The notes under the pieces were generated by a model. It worked only from the letters and a program-made list of their open reading frames with translations. It made no database searches and was not told the origin of the DNA. 18,491 nt of DNA, from NCBI GenBank assembly GCA_003646055.1, contig QNDZ01000010.1, forward strand, positions 1 to 18,491, read 5' to 3'. The DNA is from a bacterium. GTDB lineage: Bacteria; Hydrothermota; UBA3072; B12-G15. Below, one piece after another: positions 1 through 8,500 of this stretch (position 1 is its first letter; each line of letters begins with the position of its first letter). A program made the translations under genes and the position numbers.

Positions 1-2271
1 ATCTGAACTCCAGGTTGAATCAACAGAATCATGAAATACCACAGTGAATGCAATCTGTTGGCCATCTTCGGCATCTGAAGAGATGCTGAAGATGTAAGGT
101 GTTAATGATGGAACTGTGTCATTTACACCTATATGGCCATAGTAGGAGGAATCAACCGTAATACTTATGAGGGAACTGGAACTTGTGAGTATTCCATACA
201 CCCCATTACCAGGGTCACTTCCACTGTTTGTTGCCTTTACAGTGAGATTTATTGTTTCACCTGGATTGAGCCTCCCATTGTTGTTCCCTGATGAGTCGTC
301 AATGTTGTTTCCAGCATAACTCAGATAAGGGCCATTTGGAGCAATCACCTGAATGTTTGTTATATAGGGAGTATGGTTGAATGCAGTAACAGTCAGTTTC
401 AGTTCACCAGGTGATGCGATAGGGGAGAAGGTGATTGTGGCACTTCCAGATGCATCTGTGTATGCCCTTCCAATGAGTGTATTTGTTGTGGAGTCATACA
501 GGGCACATAGTGCTCCTTCAATGCCTGCATCAACAGTAAAACTGGTTGCACCAACAACAATGGTTGAGGCATGGGATACTGTCAGTGGTGCTGGTGTATC
601 TGTAAACAACTGGACAGACGGGTCTCCAAAGATAATCCATGTCTCAAATATTTCAACACCATCAGGGTTGCCATAGACATCTATCATGTAACAATTACCG
701 TTTTCAACAATCCCGCCAAAGGTATGGCGGTCAAAGTGTGCGAGGAGGTTCACTGCCTCCCTTTGCCCAACAGTTGGAGGTACCCATGATTGATAGATTG
801 ATGCAGCCTCAATTGCAATTGCACCTGTTGGCTGGTCATAGGAGCCATTTGTTGCCCTCAACCATGCCTCACCAAAACACTCCTTTGAAAAAACACCATT
901 CAGGCATGCAACCGATATTATTGCAGGTAGTTTACTGGTATTGGTGAGAGCATTTATATTGGAGATGTCATAGTAAACAGAGGCCCAGTAGGTAACATCT
1001 CCATGCCCGATATAGTTCACAAGGCTCCTTCCCTCATTCAGGGCACTGGATATCTGTGTGGCATTCCCATTGGGCTGATAAATCCTATCAACAAGGGTGT
1101 AGGTAGAGGCAAGCAGGGTATCCCTCAACCAGTTTGCCCTTTCAGAATCAGCCGGACTCCCTTCATCTGATGCCACACCAGTTGCCATGTGATACCATTC
1201 TGCAGTAGGGTCTGGATTTTTCTCGTACTGAATTGTCCTGTAGACCATTGTCTTCACCTGGTTTGTATCATCACATGAGAATCTGCCCACAAAAAGGTCA
1301 GGATAATAATCATTGCCTTCAACACAACCATAGAATGGGTCTGCTGCAGAATCTGCCTGTACTCCAACATCTGAACGTTTAGAGGGTATGTCCTCAATAT
1401 CCCCCACAAGTAAAACAAATGTGAGACCATTATTGTAGTATTCATTGGATATGTAGTTCTGAATATTTGTGTTCCCTGAACCAGTTGAATCAGGGTAAAG
1501 TGCTATCCTTGTGTAAAACCCTTTCTGTCTTTTCCACCTGACATATGGTAGTATTGCATTGTAATACTCCTGTGTGGTTATCACAAGTATATTCCCTGCA
1601 TCCTCGTTAAGTGTATCATACTTTGCCTGTTCCAGATTGATGAAATGGTTTTTGTAAATTGGCCTGAACCAACCATTCACCCTTCCAAAATGGGACTTAA
1701 CATTCTCTAAACCTTTACCCTTAACATAAAATTCAACAGTCATCCTTTTAACAACCTCTATCTCTCTCCTTTTCCCATTGTATCTTATTGGATATATCCT
1801 GAATGGGATCCCCCTGTAATCTCTCAGTATATAGGGTTTCCCCAGTTCTATGATGGAAGAGGGAAAGTATGTATCTTCATTATAGACCTTTCCAAAGGTG
1901 TAAGGAATCCTGTCAGGGTCCTGATTTCTGTAAAGATTCCCTTTTGATGGTATCACAGGGTTTACCGAAATTTTTTCCGACTCAATCTTCAGCACCCTGT
2001 AACCTATCTCTGCATCAGGTGGGATAGCAAGGGATTTTGCAATCACAGGAAGGGAAGGGAAACCCCTTTTAAGCAGATTGGGGAATTCAGGAATTTTTAT
2101 AACAGAGTAAGTTTTGCCATCAATCATCTTCTCATCAATACTGTATGTTTCAAGGCTAAATTCAACAATCCATGCATTTTTTGTGCTGGAAGAAACATCA
2201 ACCTTCACTCCACCCCTTTCAAATGAAAAACCAACAAGGGGTATAATAAGGAATATAAGACCTCTAAACAT
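1..2271 (-). CDS. Gingipain-type C25 cysteine peptidase, exported (3' end off the left edge)
   Basis: The frame is open from an ATG at 2271 to base 1, giving 757 residues with no stop, so the C-terminus lies outside the window. The start has a strong Shine-Dalgarno (GGAGG at 2277-2281). Residues 1-16 form a short hydrophobic signal peptide. Residues ~20-190 resemble the C25 propeptide, and ~195-555 the caspase-like catalytic domain. The two catalytic residues sit in textbook motifs: H423 in YIGHGD and C456 in SVACLNG, 33 residues apart as in gingipain RgpB. An Ig-like domain follows (~558-650), then a CARDB/NEW3-like domain starting around LNPGETINLTVKA. The family are secreted proteases or, as PorU, the T9SS sortase that trims cargo at the cell surface. 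The position of the catalytic pair favours a gingipain-like cargo protease; adjacency to a PorV-like barrel favours PorU. Expect a T9SS C-terminal domain beyond base 1. Confidence 0.9.
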   Translation of the reverse strand, partial: MFRGLIFLIIPLVGFSFERGGVKVDVSSSTKNAWIVEFSLETYSIDEKMIDGKTYSVIKIPEFPNLLKRGFPSLPVIAKSLAIPPDAEIGYRVLKIESEKISVNPVIPSKGNLYRNQDPDRIPYTFGKVYNEDTYFPSSIIELGKPYILRDYRGIPFRIYPIRYNGKRREIEVVKRMTVEFYVKGKGLENVKSHFGRVNGWFRPIYKNHFINLEQAKYDTLNEDAGNILVITTQEYYNAILPYVRWKRQKGFYTRIALYPDSTGSGNTNIQNYISNEYYNNGLTFVLLVGDIEDIPSKRSDVGVQADSAADPFYGCVEGNDYYPDLFVGRFSCDDTNQVKTMVYRTIQYEKNPDPTAEWYHMATGVASDEGSPADSERANWLRDTLLASTYTLVDRIYQPNGNATQISSALNEGRSLVNYIGHGDVTYWASVYYDISNINALTNTSKLPAIISVACLNGVFSKECFGEAWLRATNGSYDQPTGAIAIEAASIYQSWVPPTVGQREAVNLLAHFDRHTFGGIVENGNCYMIDVYGNPDGVEIFETWIIFGDPSVQLFTDTPAPLTVSHASTIVVGATSFTVDAGIEGALCALYDSTTNTLIGRAYTDASGSATITFSPIASPGELKLTVTAFNHTPYITNIQVIAPNGPYLSYAGNNIDDSSGNNNGRLNPGETINLTVKATNSGSDPGNGVYGILTSSSSLISITVDSSYYGHIGVNDTVPSLTPYIFSISSDAEDGQQIAFTVVFHDSVDSTWSSD

Positions 2272-2299
2272 GATAACCTCCTTTTATGTTACTCTTAAT

Positions 2300-2328
2300 C
2301 GGATAACTTCATTGTTTGTTTCTGTCAA
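2300..2328 (-). promoter_or_regulatory. Possible internal promoter for the C25 peptidase gene
   Basis: The 66-bp gap between the cyclase and the peptidase is the only real gap inside the left operon. On the minus strand it holds a perfect TTGACA (2323-2328), a 17-bp spacer, and a weak -10 TATCCG (2300-2305). A transcript starting there would carry a short leader with the strong Shine-Dalgarno ahead of the ATG at 2271. The poor -10 makes this tentative. No hairpin-plus-T terminator was seen in the gap, so read-through from the cyclase gene is also expected. Confidence 0.35.
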
Positions 2329-2337
2329 GCCCCTTTA

Positions 2338-3681
2338 TCAGGTGCTGTTTTGTGGAGGGGGTTGCTCTGTTATGAGTTTGTATATCCTCACTGGGTTTTC
2401 CTTGCCCTTGACCTTGATAAGATAGGGACCCTGGAATGTGAATGGGACATTAATCTCATTGAATACCCTTTCAGATATAATAATCTCACCGCCCCCAGCC
2501 ACCTCCTGTAGTCTTGAAGCAAGATTCACGGTATCACCAATAACCGTGTAATCAAGCCTTTCCTGAGAACCAATATTACCCACGACTGCCTCTCCTGAAT
2601 TTATACCAATACCAATGCTCATGGTGGGCTGTCCAAACCTCTTCCTCCTCTCATTGATTTTCTGGATTTCCTTCTGTATATCCACTGCAGACATCACTGC
2701 CCTGTTCGGGTCATCTGAATGTTCAATGGGTGCACCATAAACAGCCATGAGACAGTCGCCAATAAACTTATCAATTGTCCCTTCGTATCTGAATACAACA
2801 TTGGTCATTGCTGAAAGGAGTTCGTTCAGAAGTGCAACAACCTGTTCTGGCGGAAGTTTCTCTGAGAGGGGGGTGAATTTTCTGACATCCGCAAAAAGCA
2901 CTGTTACCTTTTTCCTTGTCCCTTTCAAAAGATTCACATACTTGTCAGGGTCTTTGAATATCTCCTCTGCAACCTGATGGGAAACATATCTCCTGAAGGC
3001 ATCCTTTATCTGCTCCTTCTCCTTCAAACTCTTTGCCATGTTGTTGAATGCCTCTGTTAATTCACCTATCTCATCCCTTGATTTTATCTTAATCCTTACA
3101 TCGTACTTTCCTTTTGCAATCTGCTGGACACCATGAACAAGTTGCTTTATAGGTCTGCTCATGAAACTGGATAGTATCACAGAACCAATTATACCAAGAA
3201 ATAGGCCTATGGATGAAATAATTATTAAAATCAGTTGAATCTTCTGGGTTGTCGATTCAATCCTTCCAATGTCAAGACCAATATAAACCTTCCCAATCTC
3301 CTTTTTACCGGCAAGAAGAATGGGGTGTACAACCCTGTAAACATTTCCGGGGAATTTATAGTCATTCACATTTTTCCCGATCCATCTCACATCGTTATGT
3401 GCCCTTATCCTGCCTTCCCTGTCTGTGATAAATGCATAGATTACCCCCTCGTTCTTTGAAGCGTCTGCTACGATTGTTGCAAGGTAAAGGTCATCATTTG
3501 TTATCAGGGGGTCTTCAGCATTCAGGGCAATCATTCTTCCTATTAGTTCACCCTGGAGTTTAATCTCATGGGATAGCGCTTCCCTCACCCTGTCAAGGGT
3601 GAAGTAGAAAATAAGAAGTGTAACAATTGTCAGGAGGAGGAAAATCAGTATTATAAACTTCAGCCTTATGGATATTCTCAT
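2338..3681 (-). CDS. Membrane-bound class III adenylate cyclase with extracytoplasmic sensor and HAMP domain
   Basis: Makes cAMP from ATP at the inner membrane. The 447 residues show TM1 (~7-29), an extracytoplasmic sensor domain (~30-145, single-Cache-like; not assigned to a family), TM2 (~149-172), a HAMP linker (~172-224) and a class III cyclase catalytic domain (~255-437). Key residues are visible: metal-binding D265 (VLFADVRKF) and D309 (FIGDCLMAV), the adenine-specifying K305, and transition-state N386 and R390 (GDTVNLASR). The position usually held by the second adenine-specifying Asp is T379 (DYTVIGD), which marks subclass IIIb, a group known for bicarbonate responsiveness in some members. 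The ATG follows the stop of the barrel-TPR gene by 3 bp and has no Shine-Dalgarno, so translation is probably coupled. It is complete, and its place between a T9SS-like barrel and a C25 peptidase suggests it reports on the envelope. Confidence 0.93.
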   Translation of the reverse strand: MRISIRLKFIILIFLLLTIVTLLIFYFTLDRVREALSHEIKLQGELIGRMIALNAEDPLITNDDLYLATIVADASKNEGVIYAFITDREGRIRAHNDVRWIGKNVNDYKFPGNVYRVVHPILLAGKKEIGKVYIGLDIGRIESTTQKIQLILIIISSIGLFLGIIGSVILSSFMSRPIKQLVHGVQQIAKGKYDVRIKIKSRDEIGELTEAFNNMAKSLKEKEQIKDAFRRYVSHQVAEEIFKDPDKYVNLLKGTRKKVTVLFADVRKFTPLSEKLPPEQVVALLNELLSAMTNVVFRYEGTIDKFIGDCLMAVYGAPIEHSDDPNRAVMSAVDIQKEIQKINERRKRFGQPTMSIGIGINSGEAVVGNIGSQERLDYTVIGDTVNLASRLQEVAGGGEIIISERVFNEINVPFTFQGPYLIKVKGKENPVRIYKLITEQPPPQNST

Positions 3682-3684
3682 AAA

Positions 3685-5547
3685 TCAGTCAGACTTTTTG
3701 AGTTCCTTTAATTTAAGTTTTGCCCTCTGGATGTTCTCTTTTGCATTGGGGTAATTAGGATAGAGTTTCAATGCCTTTTCCCAGTATTTTATTGCCAGTT
3801 CATAGTTGTTTTTTGTATAGGCTTCAATCCCTAATATATAGTATCTGTCTGCTTCGTCTTTCCTGTTTTTGACCATTGTTTTTCCAATCTTTTCAAGATA
3901 CCCCAGTGCAGTCTTGTTTCCAGGTTGATACTCCAGCACCTTCTCAAAGTATCTTTCTGCAGAGGATATATCACCGTTTGCATAAGCCTTTTTACCCTTT
4001 GACAGATAGAATTTGACCTTTTGAGAGATAAGTTCATTGATTTTAGACTTTCTCTTCAGGAGGCTCTTGTTTCCTTTGTACTTTTTCAAAAGTTTATCAA
4101 CAAGGTATGTGGCAGATTTGAGTTTCTCCTGCTTTATGTAAAGGTCAATCTTTTTAATTCCAGAGGAAACTTCTTCCAGCATCTTGTTTTTTGCACTGGA
4201 AATATAATTTTTCACCTTTTTGTTTGTTGGGTCTTTTTTGAGGAGTTTTTCCCATATTGACATTGCCCTGCTGTAATCCCCCATTCTATAATATTTTAAG
4301 GCAAGTTCCATTTCCCTTGTGGATATGGATTTTACACCCCTTCTTATTTTTTCTTCAGCCTTCCTTTTAAGTTTTATGGCCGTCTGATTTGTTGAGTCAA
4401 TGGAGAGTGCTTTCCCGAAGTAATAGACTGCATTCAGGTAATCACCAGATGCCATCTTATTTTTACCAAGGCTTATATATTTCTCTACTTCCTGTGCATT
4501 CAGAATATTGGTCACCTTATCAAGCCATTGTTTTGCATCCCTGTTGTTTGGATTCCATATAAGGGAAAGGTCAAAGTAGTTCATCGCCTCTTTGTATTTC
4601 TTTTCCTTGAAATAAGAGATTCCCTGTTCAACAAGTTTGTCACTCATCATCCTCTCTTTTGAGAATGTCTCCTGAACAGCAATCTTTTTAGGTTTCTCCT
4701 CCCTTCCAGGAGAATATGAAATTGTAAAGAAATGGGAAACCCCAAGATTGCTTCCGGGGATTGCTGCATAGTTTATTGAAAGGGTTTTCAAGTTCAGACC
4801 AAATCCCATTGTGATTCCCTTGAAGAGTCCAGAGGATGTAATGTCAGGGTTGTATCCAGCCCTCAGGGAGAATATCTCAACAGGAGAAAACTCTATTCCT
4901 GCATTTGCAGATAAGCCTGCTTTCAGGGTGTATCTTATGTCCACAACTGGATGAAGTTTTTTATCAAACAGATTCAGTCCTCCACCTGCCTGAACAGTGA
5001 TTGGAAGTGAGGTTCTCAATATTCTTGTTCCAAGGTTTGTTATGCTCAATCCGGCATTAAACATTTCATCTGTGTATTTCACTCCAGCATTAAGAAAGAC
5101 CCCTGTTCCACCTGAATGTTCTATCTTGAAATTACCGATGTTCAGGCCTGCACCAAGAAAGAGGTTGTTCAGCCTCATTCCATAGTCTATGTGTCCAATA
5201 AGAAAGTAGGAACTGTAATACGATAGATTCCAGGGGTCATCTTCAGGTCTGTATTCTATACCACCTGTATAAAAACCCCTCAAGCCAAAACCCATGCCCT
5301 TTTCACCATTAAGTGGAATAATGCTGGATATGGAGATTAGATGGCTTCCGAGAAAATAGTATGAATAGGCTGAAGAGAAGTTGAGTCCCTTAAACTCCCC
5401 TGCAATTGCCGGGTTAAAGTATGCCCCCTCAGGTGAGATAATTCCTGTATAAGCACCACCAAGGGCAATCACCTTCCCGTCAATCTTCATATTAAGAAAA
5501 CTCAATCCAGGTGATGTCTGTGAGAAAAGCAGAATCAGGGATATCAT
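3685..5547 (-). CDS. PorV/PorQ-like outer-membrane barrel fused to a C-terminal TPR array
   Basis: 620 residues with a short N-terminal hydrophobic signal (MISLILLFSQ). Residues ~18-280 are a glycine- and aromatic-rich beta-barrel that opens with the family signature GGAYTGIISPEGAYFNPA, as in PorV/PorQ/UPF0164 proteins, and runs through alternating barrel strands to HFFTISYSPG. After a basic linker (~280-298), residues ~299-615 are lysine-rich helical repeats of TPR type (for example ELALKYYRMGDYSRAMSIWE and ILGIEAYTKNNYELAIKYWE). In T9SS, PorV shuttles cargo from the translocon and, with PorU and PorZ, forms the attachment complex. PorV itself has no TPR array; since C-termini of outer-membrane barrels face the periplasm, the TPRs probably bind a periplasmic or peptidoglycan-linked partner. 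Its ATG overlaps the stop of the giant upstream gene (ATGA), with a GGGGTGG site just before it. The barrel family is fairly sure; the PorV role is inferred. Confidence 0.82.
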   Translation of the reverse strand: MISLILLFSQTSPGLSFLNMKIDGKVIALGGAYTGIISPEGAYFNPAIAGEFKGLNFSSAYSYYFLGSHLISISSIIPLNGEKGMGFGLRGFYTGGIEYRPEDDPWNLSYYSSYFLIGHIDYGMRLNNLFLGAGLNIGNFKIEHSGGTGVFLNAGVKYTDEMFNAGLSITNLGTRILRTSLPITVQAGGGLNLFDKKLHPVVDIRYTLKAGLSANAGIEFSPVEIFSLRAGYNPDITSSGLFKGITMGFGLNLKTLSINYAAIPGSNLGVSHFFTISYSPGREEKPKKIAVQETFSKERMMSDKLVEQGISYFKEKKYKEAMNYFDLSLIWNPNNRDAKQWLDKVTNILNAQEVEKYISLGKNKMASGDYLNAVYYFGKALSIDSTNQTAIKLKRKAEEKIRRGVKSISTREMELALKYYRMGDYSRAMSIWEKLLKKDPTNKKVKNYISSAKNKMLEEVSSGIKKIDLYIKQEKLKSATYLVDKLLKKYKGNKSLLKRKSKINELISQKVKFYLSKGKKAYANGDISSAERYFEKVLEYQPGNKTALGYLEKIGKTMVKNRKDEADRYYILGIEAYTKNNYELAIKYWEKALKLYPNYPNAKENIQRAKLKLKELKKSD

Positions 5548-8500
5548 TTAACCACCCCGAGTTTTTTGATAATAACCCTTCTGTTATTATTCCCCGTGGC
5601 AATAAATCTAACAAAGTATATGTCTGTTCCAAGGTTCTGGATGGAGAAGGGTATATCGTGAAGAATGCCACCTGGATAATCCTCATTCAATAGGGTTTGA
5701 ACAAGCTTTCCTGTAAGATTGTATAATTCTACACGAACCCTGGCATCCTGATTTAGATAAAATACAATGTGAGCCTGGTCACCCCTAACAGGATTTGGAT
5801 AGATAAAGCATGAGTCATCAGGGAAGAAGGCGCCCTTTGTCCCTATAAATACTCCAAGTAGTGTATCACCCGAGTTCCCCATTGTATCTGAATAGGTGAT
5901 GTAAAGTTGGGCATCCCCGGAAGGCATTCCACTCACAAGTCCACTGGCAACGTACTCTGTATCCATGCTTGTAGGTACAACATCCAGATAAAGTGTATCA
6001 TCCCCTGAGATAAGTGAAACCACAGGGGAATGAGAGATAAATTCTTCTGAAGATATATAAACAAAGATTGAATCTCCAATGTAAATGGTATCAGAATAGT
6101 TGACCTCAATCAGTGGAGGGATTGTGTCAGTGTATGTTATAAACACCTGTGATGAATCTATTCCAGTATTGTTCCTCAGGTCTGTACCACGGGCAACAAG
6201 ATAGGCCATTCCAAGGGATATTCCATTCAGATACACATGACCCCCATAGGTGAGGTGGCCTGTTTGAACAACCGAGCATACAAGTGAATCACCATTCACA
6301 TCGTACAGAACTGATGTGGGTACACCGGCAAGTGATTCAGATGAAACTATTGTGAAATGTAGTGTGTCACCAAGGAAGCCTGTATCAGGTGCAGTTATTG
6401 TTAATACAGGTGGGATTGTGTCCAGGGAATCTATAAGTATTGGCTTTATCTCCAGTGTTGAGTTCCCGGAAACATCCGAGGCATAGACCCTGATTTCACC
6501 CATACCCGTTGATAGGCCAGAAACAAGTAGTGAGCCTGCATAGGTGTAGTTGTCTATCTTTGTGACGGTGAAATCAAGTGAATCATTGAAGGAATCAATG
6601 AGCCTTGCAACAGGGTTTGAAATTAGAGGTTCATCGGTTAATAACCTTATCCCCAGTTCTGTGTTTAGATAGGTGGTTTCAGGTGCCTCTATGGTGATGC
6701 TTGGTCCTGTAGTATCTGTATGGGTTGCGATATAGAATCTAATTGTATAGGGAAAAGAATTTCCCTCTGTCCAGACAACGTATGGTTGCTCTGAGGAGGA
6801 TGGGGAGAATGCAGAATCCCCTGTTGTTGATATTACCTCTGTTTCCAGCCAGCCATTCTGGTGGTCATGGATTTTCATGCAAACCTTCTCATCCTCCTGC
6901 CAGAAGAGATAGAGATTACCAAGGGAATCCAGAGACAGGGTGGGATGTTTTGAAATGCCAATTGTGTTTGTGAGGTTTGTATCAGGGAGCCACCCAGTTC
7001 CAGGTTTGTACTGTTTATAATAAATATCAGTGTTCCCAAGACGGGTATCCTCCCAAACAAGGTGGATACAACCCAGACCGTCTGATATGGCAAAGGGATG
7101 TGAAAGGTTGCCCGTGCCTGTTATGGTTGTTTCTGCCTGCCACGTTCCATTATATCTTCTCATTTTTATTGCAGGCTGTGGGGTTCCAGTATCATCGCAG
7201 TAGAAAACAATCTTATCACTTCCATATTTTATTACAAATGGGTCAAAGGAATTTCCAGAGGACTGGGAAAGATTTGCTGGTGAACTCCATGAGAGTGTAC
7301 TGGCATAGTAGATTGAGTAGTAGATTTCACCTGTTGCCTTCTGTTCCCAGACAAGCATCACATCACCATTATCATCACCAACTGCTGAGGGCTTGACTGT
7401 ATTACCAATTGAAGTAATCTGCTCAGGGGATTCCCATACTCCACCAGCATTCCTCCTTGCGAATATACGGGTCAACCCTGATATTTTTTCCTCCCATATC
7501 ACAAATATGTTGTTGTCGCTCCCTGTTAAAAGTATTAGGGGATTACCTGATGTATCCGCTTTTGAATTACTCAGGTCAACAGGCTCAGAGAATACATTAC
7601 CATCATCTGTATAGGTGTAGAAGATTTCTCCATAGGGGAATGTTGTGTAAACTATGTGCACTCTGCCCGAACTAATGTCATATGCTACTTTTCTGCCTGA
7701 TGGAATCTGGGTGGCTGTATTTAATCCTGAAACCATGGGTTGCTTGCTCATCTGAATAGATGTTGATACTGAATCAAGGTTCAGAAATCCATCAACTATG
7801 AAGACTCTGAAATCATATAAACCATTATTCCTTAAGACACCAGAGGAGTCAAAACCATCCCATACCATTATGGAATCAGGATATCCGAACCCTTCATCCT
7901 GCTGTATTGTATCACTACCCTGAACAATGGATGCCTTCCAGTAATATATACCCTGCCTGTCAGAGACATTTAAGTGAATGGCAATGGTGTCATTGGACAT
8001 ATCACCATCAGGTGAAAAAACTCCGAATGAAGGGCTTGCTGTTAGGGTGTCTATCAAGGTATCCGTATAACTCAAAACACCTGAGTGGTCACCAAGGAAG
8101 AGGGTATGGGTACCTGGATTGAACATAGTGGTGTAATTGATGTTGGTTGTTTCTGTCTGCGGGATGCTTATCCATTCTGTACCACCATTGGATAGCATAA
8201 AAACCCTGTTGTTGAAGTCAGAGGCATAAACAAGGAAAGGATATCCTGTTATTGTGTACAAATCCCTTATCCATAGATCAATGCCAAGGGAAGGACTCCA
8301 GGTTCCTCCAGCATCATTGGATATGTATATGGATGGTAAGGCTGGGTAATCAGGTGAAGACCAGAGGAGGTTTCCAAAATAACCATCACATGCGATAGCC
8401 CTGAAATTTCCAGATGGAAGCCCTGAATTCAAAAGGTTAAATGTTCCTCCGTTGTCATCACTTCTCAGAATCCCATCCCTTGCAGTTATGAAAAGGGTAT

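Noticed and set aside
377..947. Plus-strand open frames of ~70-100 codons in the left part
   Set aside because: They lie opposite a continuous 757-codon minus-strand frame with clear C25 motifs and show no recognisable domain.
2114..2425. Plus-strand 103-codon frame spanning the gap between cyclase and peptidase
   Set aside because: It is antisense to the ends of two well-supported genes and has no domain or convincing ribosome site.
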